Shown here: positions 1 through 11,242 of the stretch, in pieces | Numbering within the stretch: the stretch's first letter is position 1 | How the letters are laid out: every line of letters starts with the position of its first letter | Source: Ixodes scapularis | Lineage: Eukaryota; Arthropoda; Arachnida; Ixodida; Ixodidae | Assembly: GCF_016920785.2 (NCBI RefSeq) | Contig: NW_024609839.1 | Coordinates: 17,795,085-17,859,084 of the forward strand | Direction of reading: 5' to 3' | Length of the DNA: 64,000 bases | Program-made: the position numbers and the translations under genes | The notes under the pieces: generated by a model | Told to the model about the DNA's origin: nothing | Database searches by the model: none | The model's input: only the letters and a program-made list of their open reading frames with translations

Positions 1-589
1 TGGGAAAAGCGGCGTCATTCATTGCTGTGGAAATGCTCGAGACACGTGCCGCGCACCACTTCTATAGGAAGAACCTGGCGTCTGAAACCTAGCTCAGTGC
101 GGCGCTGCGTTGCCACAATCTTCCCAAGGGCTGCACGTTGCACGTGCCTCCTGTACCGACGCGGCTTGCGCTACTTTTAAAAGATGAAGTGGCTTTACTT
201 ATTTTTCCCAAAGTTCTGCTTGAGTACACTCTAGTTCTGCGTTTGCCGACACAAGACACACGCACCGGATTATTTACTTCATCTTTCTCGATTAGGGTCT
301 GGGCAAACGTTGGGCACGACTAGTGCCCAATTTTTTCGGTGCGTCCGCGTTCGACCTTTTTGATTGAACACGAGCCTCGGCTGAACGCTGGCGCAATGTT
401 TGCCTCCTTGGGTCGAGCGGCTGCATCAAACCCCAAACAAATAATATACGTTGTTTTTATCGCCATCGGTGAAGTTCTCAAATTATGCACTGGGGGCGCG
501 ACGTTTAGATCTTCTTCACAAAAGAGGCGAGCGACGTATCAAAATACTATTATTTGGGAAGCTCGCATGACAACATCCAATACATCACG
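1..589. other. no recognisable gene
   Basis: Open frames here are short, lack convincing splice sites and resemble no family I know. I see no repeat structure. The stretch is treated as intergenic DNA. Confidence 0.5.
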
Positions 590-626
590 TTTTTTTTTTT
601 TTTTTTTTTTTTTTTTTGTTTTTTTT
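590..626. repeat. poly-T tract
   Basis: A run of T broken once by G. It could be the poly-A tail of a minus-strand retrocopy, but no recognisable retroelement adjoins it. Confidence 0.9.
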
Positions 627-1990
627 AACACGCTACCAGAACTCTGGGGCTTTTGCTGCTATGCCTTACCTCATGATTACGGAGCTCAAATTAGTTTCCT
701 AATCTCCTCTTGGTCTTCCCTGAAATACGGTCAACAGGCAGCGAAAGAGAAAACGAATGAAGCTGGGGAGGTAACCCGCAGCAACAAGCACAAGCCTACA
801 CATTTCTGTTTTCTTCGGTGCTTTTCCTATATATTTTTTGCATTGTGTTTTAGGGCGCTTCGAATCAGCGTTTATTGTTGGCACGTCCTTTTCTAGTGTT
901 TCTGTTTAGACTTTTGTCATTTTTAAAGATGGGAAGGACCAACTATTTCACTGCTTCCGTCACCACTCTGGACGACGCACTTCAAAAAATTAGAACAACA
1001 CTTACCTCAAACGGCTTTCCAGTCACTGGAAGCTAAAGAAAGGCGGGGCGCGGCGACTCCCGCGTATGTTAATATTGCTCCGCCGCCAATTGGATTGCGC
1101 CATTAGCCGAGGAGATCGCCGAACAACCAATTAGGAGGCAAGACGCGCCAAGATAACGAGGCACGCCCTGCGTTTTTTCATACGTAATTGCCTCTACAAG
1201 AATGCTAAACACGGTATTTATGACTGCGATTGCGGCGTTCAGAGACGTCAAGTAGTATCTCCGCATTATCAATTTTTTTTGTTTTTGCTTTTGTTTCTTT
1301 TTACAACGAAGTTGTATGTGAATTGTAGGATCGGATTTTTTCGCGTCGGCGTCCTCACGAGAAGAAAAATAACCTTTAGCGATTTAATCGAAAAGTGCAT
1401 GCATCACGCATACAATATTCAGAACGAAGCGTCAACTTACATAGACACCTTGATAAAGTTCTATTCATCAAGGGGCTTTGAAATCAAGTGTGTTCTACTA
1501 ACAGATTGATTGAGCCCAAGTTAGAAATGAACGCTTACGGAGCTCAAGCATCCAATTCCTTATTCACATCACGCTAACGTCTTGAATGCATGAGCCTCGA
1601 ATCATCTCCTCAGGAGCATCTTCAACTTCTTTATTCATCAGTAAACAGAAGGCCACCATTAGTATAGCACATATGCTATTTTTCAGATGATAATAGTGGT
1701 CAAAGTGGCCAGACTGAATTCCAGAAAGGGTATATTGCCTCTATCCCTGACGTTGTTCTCTTTAATTGAAAACCTAGTAACCGCATCATTAGTTGATTGA
1801 TCTCGTTGCCACAATTTTGTGGGTGCGTCCACTCCCCTCTGAAATGTACTATGTACCTTGAGGGTAAATAAAGAAATTAACTAATGCGAAGCACGTAGCG
1901 CTCACCGCCTACGTTTCTCGGTAAATATTGTGTTGTGCAAGCTGCTGCGCTGACGGCAGCTTACGACGTGGAAAGTGACGTCACGAGCCT
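627..1990. other. no recognisable gene
   Basis: No open frame with family resemblance and no paired splice sites were found. AT content rises around 1500-1880, and the stretch looks intergenic. Confidence 0.5.
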
Positions 1991-1996
1991 CTCATG

Positions 1997-2042
1997 TATA
2001 AAAGAGGAACCCGCCTATACCCCGTTTCACCTTAGGTCAGCA
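1997..2042 (+). promoter_or_regulatory. candidate TATA-box core promoter
   Basis: TATAAAAG at 1997-2004 is followed about 40 bp downstream by GGTCAG at 2035-2040, a possible arthropod initiator of the TCAGT type. The spacing is longer than the usual 30 bp. The downstream DNA is CpG-rich but holds no recognisable reading frame, so this could be a solo-LTR promoter or chance. The assignment is weak. Confidence 0.25.
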
Positions 2043-2960
2043 AGCAGCGGACGCTACGAGCTACTCTAGCCAATCCCGTTCTGTGGACGTAGCCCGTAAT
2101 ACTCTTACGGCGGATTGCTGTGCCTCCTCTCTAAGATCACGCGACACTCACACGGCCTCCGTTTGGCTCCGATGGCTCGTAAAATCCGCTGCGCTCGGAC
2201 GTAACGTGAAACATAGTACAGCAACTGGTTTCGTTGTTGTGGCAGCACCGCTATGGGCAGGCTACGCATAGTTAGGACTCCCGAGAAGCAGCGTGATAAC
2301 GAGGAGCGGCAAAAGGAAAAAATAAACGGCTATACGACCAGCTGCGGCGGGCTGCGACTAGAGACGGAATTTGGTTAAGTGCAGTGGGCAATCGTTGCAG
2401 GTGATTCCAGAGCTTCGCTGGCCAACCGACTTCACTGCACTGATTGAAGCCCCAATTTGTTTTCTTGTAATGCAATTTTTAAGGTCGTTGTCTCTCTGCT
2501 TACTAATACACAGGTTGACATCATCTTCGCCAAAATGAGACAGTCGAATTTTTAATTTTTTTATTTATTTTTATTTGGACGATATGTTCAAACGTATAAG
2601 CCATCTGATAACCGGCGTCCTAGAACCGATTACAGTGCAATCGATGCAAAGGTGCAAGCGAGTTGAACAAGAATAACGACTATATTGCCTGAAGAAGAGC
2701 AACAAGGGGGACAACGGAAAAACACAGATTGCCGAACACAGCGAGGTGACTGGTGCTTGACTGAAAAAATCCGCCTTGTCCTCGTATCGAACCACGGACC
2801 GGGGGTTTCCTCTTCCCCCTGAAAGATTATCGATATTCTTGTTCACCTCGCTCGCACCTTTGCATTTCTTTGGATTATCATCGTAACCTTAGAATGCAAG
2901 CCGCTCAACATTGTTGGTGTTAGACTGGTGGCAGCTGTCAACAGCCGTCCTCTCTACTGA
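2043..2960. other. no recognisable gene
   Basis: The first 230 bases are CpG-rich and could be a 5' untranslated region of the candidate promoter. The rest holds no coding frame with family resemblance. Confidence 0.4.
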
Positions 2961-2970
2961 CGTCTAACTC

Positions 2971-3042
2971 TTGGATAGCTCAGTTGGTAGAGCTTTCCAC
3001 TTGAAAAGGAGAGGTACCTGGTTCGACACCAGGACCAGGCAG
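2971..3042 (+). repeat. tRNA-Phe-like sequence (SINE head or tRNA pseudogene)
   Basis: The D-arm region GCTCAGTTGGTAGAGC is intact, and the T arm at 3017-3033 pairs perfectly around TTCGACA. The sequence TGAA sits in the anticodon-loop position, as in tRNA-Phe(GAA). The acceptor strands do not pair and the anticodon stem is imperfect, so this is not a functional tRNA. A tRNA-derived SINE or a tRNA pseudogene fits best. The A-box and B-box motifs of an RNA polymerase III promoter are kept. Confidence 0.6.
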
Positions 3043-3164
3043 ATTTTTCGGTCGCGCACCAGTCGCCTTGCTGTGCTTCGAGTTCTTTTTGTCGTTTGTT
3101 CCCCTTGTTCTACTTCCCCAGGAAATATTTTGGTTAATTCCGGTACCGTGAGATACCTAAATAT

Positions 3165-3327
3165 AGGTGTTGTGGCTTACGGCAAGAAGAGAAGACAAGG
3201 TACAGCCGACGTAGCTTCCAGAGGCAAACCCTTTAAATCTCGTGCTCTCGTTGTGTCTCACACATCGCAGGCGCGCGCTCACTTCTTTGCACACCGCCTC
3301 GCGCATTTTATAATTGAAACAGCACTC
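3165..3327. repeat. LTR-like direct repeat, copy 1
   Basis: About 163 bp closely resembling 5727-5886 in the same orientation. Both copies share GCCGACGTAGCTTCCAGAG, CTCGTGCTCTCGTT and GCACACCGCCTCGCGCATTT. The two copies bracket Ty3/gypsy gag and RNase H remnants, so they may be degenerate LTR pieces of one element. An unrelated duplicated repeat is also possible. Confidence 0.55.
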
Positions 3328-3722
3328 CTTCCACATCAAAGTTTCGGCTGGCTCACACAAGTGTACCTCTCCGGTGGCCTACGTTCACCGTGCCTACGTT
3401 GTAGTACGCTGCTTCGAAGCACTGCTGTGGTCGATGCAGCGTTCTGGGAAACATGCCCCATATCGTGGCCAGCAGGCTCTCTCATGTTGTCTCAGGAACC
3501 ACCGGACGCCATTCGTGGCGTTGACCCCGGAGTGTAGACATCTCCCTGTGCAGACGATTCTTCGAAATGTCTTGAACGGACATCATCCACTTGCACACAA
3601 CGATGCTGATCTTGCACCATCACGACGTAGGTTGATGCACTTACTTTCTTCACCACATGTCCCACCAAGCATGCAGAATCGGCCGGACGTGATCCCCGAA
3701 CCAGGACTTAGTCGCCTACTGG
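3328..3722. other. no recognisable gene
   Basis: This lies between the LTR-like repeat and the RNase H remnant. No convincing RT motif could be read in any plus-strand frame. Confidence 0.4.
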
Positions 3723-4171
3723 GGCATGGTTAACTTTTATGCCAAGTTTGTGCTGAACATATCAACCGAGCTGAAACCGTTGTATGACTTGTTGCAGAAA
3801 GGCACAAAATGAGGTTAGTCAAGGGCAGAAGACAACGTATTCAACACAAGTAAGACGTGGCTTACGCATGAAAACGTCTTAACGTTCTATGACCCAAAAA
3901 AGTGTTGGGGCTTCTATGTGACACTTAAGCGTATGGAGTGGGAGCTGTTTTTTTTTCACAGAGTTGGCAATGATGGGGGGGGGGGGGGGGGGGCGACACC
4001 GATTGCTCATGCATCACGAACTCTTTGTAAGGCTGAAAAGGGTTATACTCAAATTGAAAAAAGAGGCCCTAGCAGTTGTTTTTGGGCTGGAAAAGTTTCA
4101 GAAGTCTGGCAGAAAGTTCAGCATATATTCGGATCACCAGCCGTTGGCAGGGCTGTCCAGTGTGTGCCTGC
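3723..4171 (+). pseudogene. Ty3/gypsy pol remnant: RT connection and RNase H
   Basis: Reading from 3723 the translation gives an RT C-terminal pattern (GMVNFYAKF, then ELKPLYDLLQKG), followed by FYDPKK. After a frame change comes the RNase H core: PIAHASRTL, KAEKGYTQIEKEALAVVFGL and YSDHQPL. In Ty3/gypsy polyproteins these blocks lie in this order just after the polymerase domain. The frame is broken by a stop near 3811, by a poly-G expansion at 3975-3993 and by a frame switch near 4060. No integrase follows. The gag remnant next to it lies on the opposite strand, so this is a rearranged or nested fragment and cannot be functional. Confidence 0.85.
3975..3993. repeat. poly-G tract
   Basis: A run of 19 G residues inside the RNase H remnant. 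It disrupts the reading frame. Confidence 0.95.
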
Positions 4172-4275
4172 CCGCAGCAGGAACTTGAAGACGCGGTGTC
4201 TCCCGTATGACCGGACATCTGTTTGGTCGTTGAAGCTCGGGGACCCTTGGTTGACTTGTGACACGTTTTCCTTTT

Positions 4276-4820
4276 TTATTGCCGAACCGCATTCACGCCG
4301 TCGTCTTCTCGGCTAGACGACCCCTGATTACCTGGAGTAGCCTGCAACGTGATGGTTTCCTTGCGTGCGAGCTCGATGCTTTTAGCAATGTCACACGCGC
4401 CAGCAAACGTCAATGTCGTCATCGTCAACAAGCCGGACTGTGGTTTGCAGTCTTTTAATCCCGCGACGAACCTGTCGCGCAAAGCATCACACAAGAAATT
4501 TTCGAACTCGCAAGTCGACGCGATCTTCTTTAGCTCTACTGAGAAAGTGTGTACCACCTTCTCTTCCTTTTGGTAGCAACGGAAAAACTTAAATCACTCA
4601 GCTATTACCATCGGCCTCGCAGCGTAATATGGCCCTTTCAGAAGCGCCACCAACTCCTCCCAGCTTTTCTCTTCTGGCTTAACCGGATTGAGCAAAGTCT
4701 TAAGCGTCTTGTACGGTTTCTTGTCAATTGCAGTGACAAAAGTCTTAGAACTTCGCTTACCTCTGTAGCCTTTAGGTAGTGTTCGAAACTTTCAACGTAA
4801 GATTCAAAATCAAAATTCAA
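4276..4820 (-). pseudogene. Ty3/gypsy gag (capsid) remnant
   Basis: On the minus strand the translation starts near 4820 with FESYVESFEHYLKA. After a frame change it continues with FVTAIDKKPYKTLKTLL, then EEKSWEELVALLK, then VVHTFSVELKKIASTCEF and LCDALRDRFVAGL. This order matches the capsid region of arthropod Ty3/gypsy gag (retrotransposon gag domain). There is at least one internal stop near 4605 and at least one frameshift. I could not identify a CCHC knuckle or a protease downstream. It lies convergent to the RNase H remnant, which implies rearrangement. Confidence 0.8.
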
Positions 4821-5163
4821 GAGCTGAGTTTGAGACGTTGCCTCCTCTTTTACTACCTTCTGGTGTGTTCTCTTCCTGCCACAGTCTCAGGTTTACAATC
4901 ATGTTCAAAATCTTCATCGCCATCTTCCACAAATGGATCCAACCTTCCCAACCCTGCCATATTCGTTCTTCCTTGCCGTGGTCTGGTGGATTCTTTCTAC
5001 GACGTCCGTTGCAGTCGTGATGGACGTTCCATCGCTTGTCGCCAGTCCACGATTTGCAAACTAGTGCGGGCCACCTTTCGCGCAACGCCGGAAACTTCGA
5101 CATTTTGGGTGCGAGGCTGGAAAGTGGTTGGAATACAACTAGGCTTCGCGATGCATGGTTTGA

Positions 5164-5185
5164 CTTGATACATGCATGTATCAAG
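5164..5185. repeat. 22-bp perfect palindrome
   Basis: CTTGATACATG is followed directly by its exact reverse complement. It lies 8 bp before a much longer palindrome. Confidence 0.9.
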
Positions 5186-5193
5186 CCAAACTG

Positions 5194-5279
5194 CAACGCT
5201 TGGAATAGACTGCGGACAGAAACTTTACGCCCCACATGTGGGGCGTAAAGTTTCTGTCCGCAGTCTATTCCAAGCGTTG
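5194..5279. repeat. 86-bp perfect palindrome
   Basis: Two 43-bp arms (5194-5236 and 5237-5279) are exact reverse complements with no spacer, centred on CACATGTG. The RNA or single-stranded form would be an unbroken hairpin. No coding function is evident. Confidence 0.97.
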
Positions 5280-5726
5280 TCCCAAGGCCCAGATAGAATA
5301 ATGTGGACAATTCTTCCAGGAGGGTACAAAAACGACGTACCCGTGACAAAATATGTGCTGCAGATCCGTCAGTGCTCGTTCAGCTGCCATGATGAGCTAT
5401 CGATGCTCCTTCTCCTCACGACAGCTATCCAAGCCTATCTTAGCAGGATACAGGCTGGTGCAGAAGGAAATCTAAAAAAACAACTCGGCGTTCTCTTTAC
5501 CATAAAAGTAATTCAAGCAACCATACGAAATACAGTGCGCCGGCATGGCGACAAACAAAAGCTACTCGCGAGCTTTCCTCGTCCTCACTCACGGTGTCTT
5601 CGCTTCCGCGCCTCTGTCGCAGCCTAGGCATAGCCGGCACGCCTATTTATTTTCCAACGAAACAGGGGGCGCTAGCAACACACTCTGCTTGCGCATGTGC
5701 AGCAGCTTTTTTGCATATTGTGGATA
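5280..5726. other. no recognisable gene; possible LTR flank
   Basis: No coding frame is recognised. On the minus strand AATAAA occurs near 5650, close to the LTR-like repeat, which could be an LTR polyadenylation signal. Confidence 0.35.
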
Positions 5727-5886
5727 ATGTTGCGGCTTAAGGCAAGAAGACAAGACGAGGGGCAGCCGACGTAGCTTCCAGAGCCAAACGTTATATATCT
5801 CGTGCTCTCGTTCCGTCTCGAACATGGCAGGCGCGCACTCACTTTTTTGCACACCGCCTCGCGCATTTTATAATCGAAACAATACC
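5727..5886. repeat. LTR-like direct repeat, copy 2
   Basis: Same orientation as the copy at 3165-3327, with several long identical blocks. If the two are LTRs they would belong to the minus-strand gag remnant that lies between them. Confidence 0.55.
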
Positions 5887-7020
5887 CAAATACAGCAATA
5901 GGAAAGCTTTTCTTAGCAATATCGAGATGCCTGACGATACGACACTCGTAAAGGCTTGAGAGTTTGTATATGGGACGAACATCTCGTATGGTAATGCAGA
6001 GGCTTGGGCTACTTGGAATTCATACTTGGATGGAGCAGCGCTGCGAGTCTGTTCTTTCTTGTGTGCCTGTGGGTGTGACTGAATACCCACGCTGTTCCAT
6101 TCAAGTATGTCGTATGGAAGAGGACTTTTTTTTTAAATTAACGTGTTCTCCTATTGCCGCAGCATCAGAGTGAACCCCTCCCCTCCTGCCTCTTCTTTGG
6201 ATAGTGATTGCCTCCCATTTCACAATCCAAAGTGATATAAGGACCAGACAATACTCGTTATTTATGAGGTGATATCTGAAATCCGAATTAATGAATACAA
6301 AAAACCTATAGTAAAGGCATATTAGATATTGAAACCTTGTGTCGCCGCACGAGCGATGTTGAGTAAGTCAGATATAAGCAGAGGTAAAAGAAATGTCAGT
6401 AAATAATTAGAAAAACAACAACATTGTGACTCGCATTTAAAGGTGAGTGATTGTCCTTTAATGACGTATTTTAGTGTAGTTTCTCAGTTTCGCTTTAGCT
6501 GAGTGTTTTATGTTTGTTACTTTATTTTTGCGAGACCCTGCGTTGTTGCTCTATCCCATTTTCGGCAGTACGGACGGGAACTCTCCCACCTTTTATAGTA
6601 GCTTTTTCTTAAAGTTAGAGGAACGACGTCCACGGTGTAAAATGGAAAACCGCGTTTACTAAGCAGATATGTACAACGCTCACCGCTGCCTCGATCGTCT
6701 CGATGTCCTCTGCCCTCGCGCCTGTTTTTCCGGACTTCCTCGTCTTCAGTCTTTTGGTCGCGCGCACATTCCTCCTCTTCGTTTACAATAATTAACAGTA
6801 TCTCCGCCTTGCGTACTCATTCTATCCAAAGTAAATTCTCCATGGCAGTAGGAATTGATTCGCAATCCGCGTATTTTCGTTGAAGAAATTCGTGACAAAT
6901 CCCTCCGCGACGAACGTTCCGCGGTGACAAACTGCCGTATTATCAATCACCTCAGCGACGAATAGGGATGCGACACTCCGTTTCAATCTCGCTTCATTTA
7001 ATATACTTATTCCGCAAGTT
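5887..7020. other. no recognisable gene
   Basis: AT-rich DNA with only short chance frames. No repeat or splice pattern stands out. Confidence 0.5.
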
Positions 7021-7104
7021 CGAAGAGAGAGAAACAAAGAAAAAGAGAAAGAAAGTGTGAGAGCGAGAGAGAGAGAGAGAGAGTGAGAAAGAAAGGAGCT
7101 GAAA
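7021..7104. repeat. purine-rich (GA)n tract
   Basis: An imperfect GA/GAAA-rich tract with a clean (GA)n core at about 7063-7083. Confidence 0.9.
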
Positions 7105-8758
7105 AAAGACGTTGCAGAGAATTCAGTAGCGGTTACACCGCTAATACATTATACAACAGGTGGTCTGCAGACACCATCTCAGACGTGTTTCTTCCTTGTA
7201 TGACAGTCCTGACACATTGGTTGAACACAAACTGTCTGCGGACACGTCCGAACGTATGTACAAAGAATTCATGATTCAAAGATGCTTGAGTTGTGTCCGC
7301 AGCGACCGTCGTGTTTTGTGTATAATGTCAGAGAAAAAGAAATAGGAGTAGAAAGGCTTAAACAGCTGTGGAAGAAGCAATCGAAGATCGTACAAAATTC
7401 GGAACATGAAACCAAAAATCCCATTACCATATATGTTAAAAAAATAATATATGGACAAATGTGTACTTACTGTATAGCAACCACAAATCTGCTTTTAATG
7501 AAAACATCTTTGTGATTTACGATTTACGTGCAGTCACTGCTTTTATGTTTTGCAAAGAAGAGTACTAAACGATTGCCAAAAGCCAAAGTGTGCAGGGGAG
7601 CTGAATGGAGAACATGATAATCGAAACCCTGAAGCACGAAGAGACAAAATTAGGAACGAGACAACTCCGTAGTTTTTTTTCTCTCTGCGTCTTAGTGTCT
7701 AGATTATGACGTCGAACGGCTGTAACATGTAAAAAAAAAAATACTTACTCGCTATTTTTATTCTTATCTTCCTTTTGTGTTCTATCCTTATGGACACCTC
7801 ATTACAGACCGCAACCTCCTTTTAGACAAAGATTCCCCAGAACATTGCAGGTGAGCTAGTTGGTACAGCATCTCATAAATTCGATGGCCTGTTGCGCTAT
7901 CTAATTTATAATACAGCGAACTAGAACTAGACGTCGTGGCAAAAAGCAGCGGCGTTGTCCCATCGGCTGTGTGAAGGCAAGGCTGTTGAAAGCTGCGAGT
8001 GGCAGCTTTCAACCCGAGCGAGAAGCCGAAACGCCGGCCTCTCGCTAGGCGTTTCGGCGAAGAGGAGCCAGCCGCGCCGGACCCCGACACGACGCACGAT
8101 AGCGACGGACATGACGCGGACAGAGGCGTCCACCTTCTTCAGTCCCACGTTACGTACTCGTCGCTCGCCACCGAACTTTGGAAGCAGTCCGTGTCGCAGA
8201 AACGAAGTGTACGCCGGTTGAAGCTCCACAGTCGTGAACGTCCACGAGCTTCGTTTCGCAGTCTCTTCACCTCCGGTTCCTCGCTCCAACGTTGTCTCGC
8301 GCTGCCGGCGCTGCGTTGCACGCTTGCAATCCTCCCGGAGCTCGAATAAAGCCCGGTGCTGCCGGTAAGTCTTCCCGGCGAAAACGATGACTACATTAGT
8401 TGAAAAATGGCATAATCACCCCACGACAACGCGGTTTGGACAATATGACCAACCGAAGACATTTACGCAGGAGCTAGTACCTTTTGAAACTTACTCGGTA
8501 CAAAACAAAGCTCATTATGCTGTCACCTCCGGCAGCCGACTCCACCGAGTTTAGCCGACTCCGCCTACATTTTTCTAAGGATATCACATCACATTTGCTT
8601 CCAACCAATCAGACATGAAGACGTCACTTCTCTGTACTTTTAAAAGGAACATGTACGATGTCGAACCTAGGTATCCTGGACGACTCACGTTGTGCTGACG
8701 GCGAAAAGTCAGAACGGGTGGAGGGCTATCGTTGGCCCGGGGTTAGGTCCGCGTCGTC
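7105..8758. other. no firm gene; CpG-rich stretch 7950-8370
   Basis: The part from about 7950 to 8370 is CpG-rich and ends in a strong donor-like sequence (CCG/GTAAGT at 8364/8365). That could mark a first exon. However, the longest plus-strand frame there stops at 8349, before the donor, and resembles nothing I know. A small inverted repeat (GTTGAAAGCTGC with its complement) lies near 7984-8010. The remainder is AT-rich and featureless. Confidence 0.3.
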
Positions 8759-9670
8759 TCAGATGAGACGACCGGAGCTATGACTGGAGTCGGCCACCTC
8801 ACTCTCCTGTGAGTCGAGGGCGCCGGGAGACGCTGCAGCGTCAACTTGCGCCGTAGCGACAGAGAGCGTCGCGACGGCGACTTGCGCTATGGCGGTGATG
8901 GGCGTCGACAAGGCTACTTGCGCTTTGACGATGACTTGCGTAGGGGTTTCCATAGAAAACGCATCGGGTGACTTGATGGCCCTAGGAGTCACAGAGAAAA
9001 ACTTATTAGATGAATCACCGGAGGGCGCGTCACCTGGAGCCGGCGGACGAGCCCGTGGAGGGATGGAGGGGTCTGAATCGTCATTGATCACCTTAGAAAC
9101 AGGGGGTCTCTTGCCTGCGACACCCTGCGATGGCTGGTGGGGTCGAGGAACTCCCGCTTGGTGGACGACAGCGGCATAGGAGCTACGCTGTGTATAGTCC
9201 GAGGTAGCGTGGGCGTGACCGCACCGCAAACAAGGAGCGGTGCAGCCCGCTGTTGGATGCCCGAAAACGGCGCAACGTTCATAGCGTGTGGTCTTCGAGG
9301 CTGGCCCAACATGCCCTTCTTGTCCGCACCGGCTGCACACACGTCGTAGGCAACAACCGTCTAAAATTACTTAGTGCCATTGGATGGTGACGAAGTTTGG
9401 AATCGGCTTCGTCATTTACACTTTGACAACCCTGGTTCCTGTCAAGATGTTGGGACGGTCTCGGTACAACATATGCGTGATAGACTTTACTATTCCGAAG
9501 GGCTTGATGGCTTGCACGACGGCTACCTCCATGACGTACGGCGGGAGACGATAAATGGAGGCATGAAGGACGTGGACACCGACTGCTTCGAGTGGCACCG
9601 CAACGTCACGGAGCAACAAGTTCCCTTGGGCTACAAGGCGGTTCGCTGCACTGCTGCTGGTCACCGACAT
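8759..9670 (-). pseudogene. non-LTR retrotransposon ORF1 remnant with CCHC knuckles
   Basis: On the minus strand one frame runs from about 9670 to 8759. It starts with a region containing SIYRLPPYVMEVAVV and GIVKSITHMLYRDRP, then GTRVVKV. Next come knuckles of the CxxCGxxGH type (VCSRCGQEGHVG, RCAVFGHPTAGC, CLRCGHAHAT), then a proline- and alanine-rich tail. This order is typical of ORF1 (gag-like, RNA-binding) in I- or Jockey-type LINEs. Two in-frame stops (near 9416 and 9375) and a likely frameshift near 9665 break it. No endonuclease/RT ORF2 follows on the minus strand, so the copy is truncated. Knuckle 1 lacks its last cysteine (PAS in place of a Cys). Confidence 0.75.
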
Positions 9671-9960
9671 GAACCTTGTTCCACCCAGAGCCGCATATCA
9701 GGAGTGATTGGACAATGGGCAGAGTAAAGGTAAAGCCCCTTGATAAAGGCGTTTTTTTAGAAGTACCGCCAACCATTGTTGTGGAAACGCGCGAGGCACG
9801 TGCCACGAGCGGGTGCTCCGCCGCCATTCGCTTCCTAGGGCCGCTCATTTCAGTGCTGCGCCGCCATTTGCTTCCAAAGCCCGCTGGAGACACGGGCCAC
9901 GTGCCCTTGCGCGTTTGACGGTACTTGCAAGACAAACAGAAACATATCGAGGGGCTTTAA

Positions 9961-10529
9961 AGGGCTACTCCACCAATTTTTTTATTGTCTCCGATTTCCT
10001 TGAAATTTTGCTAAACTAACCAACAAACATCACGAAAATAGTATCCCAAATATTAGGTCAAAATATTGTTTTTTCGCGAAGTTATTGAATTTACAGTTTT
10101 GGTTCTCACCGTGTTTTTCAAGCTCGAAGTCTCTACTGGCAACAATGAAAAAGTGACGTCAGTGGAAGGCAGGGGTTCACTCTTTGGGCTGTCGATTTTG
10201 TTTTAAACTGATTCGAAGCAGTTTCATGGTGTCAAATGAATGCTTGGGAAGCTCGCTGCAGTACCCGCGCTCCAGCACGGAACAAATGATTGGCATATTC
10301 TATTTTTTTGGCTGCTTGCTCGACTGGCAAGTCTACCTGCCACTGACGTCACGGCCCTGAAAAGCGCGCGTATATTTGAATGTTGGTTTTTGCATCATTT
10401 TCATTCGCCGATTTCGCAATAACTATTATGAATTTCGCGATTCTAAATAGCATACCGGAGAGAGTAAAGGCCGGGGAGTCAGAAAATATAGTTAGTTGAG
10501 GTAGCTCAAAAAATCGGTGGAGTACCCCT
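9961..10529. mobile_element. TTAA-flanked fold-back MITE (piggyBac-type target)
   Basis: The ends are AGGGCTACTCCACC and, reversed, AGGGGTACTCCACC. Each is directly flanked by TTAA (9957-9960 and 10530-10533). Inner parts also pair, including GTGACGTCAGTGG near 10154 with its complement near 10345, so most of the 569 bp folds back. TTAA duplication is the hallmark of piggyBac-class insertion. There is no transposase, so it is non-autonomous. Confidence 0.8.
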
Positions 10530-10689
10530 TTAAGTAAAGGCCGCCATCAGCACCGAAAACTCCCCCCGCGGTTAGAGCATAAACTAAAGGTACGACACAG
10601 CGTCGACCAATCAGGAGACCGTGACGTCACAATATTGCAAACGACATTTAAAGCGTGAAATAGGAGCGTTCAATCTGGGCCTCTCTACC

Positions 10690-10800
10690 CCTACTGAAAA
10701 ATATTATATGAATTTTTTTCTGATATGTTTATTGGACACCTTTTTTCATATCAGAACTTATTATTTCATATCAGTTTTATATGCCGCATATCAGTTACAC
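10690..10800. mobile_element. partial CATATCAGTT-type MITE
   Basis: Starts with CTACTGAAAAA and ATTATATGAATT, then has TTTCTGATATGTTTA and several CATATCAG motifs. It matches the left part of the element at 11243. The right end is missing or decayed. Confidence 0.6.
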
Positions 10801-11242
10801 TACGCTAGGTGGCGCTAGGTACCGCCCATTTCATGTGCTACAAAAATATATTTATTTACTCACGCCACCATGTAGATACATTACGCATACCACTAGCACC
10901 AGTTGAACAAATACATCGAGTGCATAGACATACACGGCACAACAAACATGAATACAATAGCACACCCAATAACTACTTCGGAGCTCTGCGTTTCCGCCTT
11001 TTATACAGGTCGTTTTGTAAGTACGGTGTTTTTCGGTGACCACCTACGCAATAAATAATATTTTCAGCGTGTTGTATTTGTTTCAGTTATGTCATACCTC
11101 TGAGAGTATTTAGAACGGCTCAGGGGACGAATCTCTTAAGAAAAAGTAAAGGCTCATGCCGTAATTATTTGAAAGCCAGTAAATCAAGCCGCTCCACTGC
11201 GGTTCCTAGCCACGTGTTTGCTTTCCCACGCGGCACGTCATA
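10801..11242. other. no recognisable gene
   Basis: Lies between two copies of the CATATCAGTT element. No coding frame or repeat is recognised. Confidence 0.4.

Noticed and set aside
339..896. Open plus-strand frame of about 185 codons near the start
   Set aside because: It reads through a poly-T tract as poly-Phe, starts in poor context and has no family resemblance. Treated as chance.
2971..3042. Functional tRNA-Phe gene
   Set aside because: The acceptor strands do not pair and the anticodon loop is enlarged, so it is annotated only as tRNA-like.
4810..5349. Long minus-strand frame overlapping the gag remnant and the palindrome
   Set aside because: The palindrome forces one arm to read open in several frames, and the residues do not continue the gag domain. 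A by-product of the repeat.
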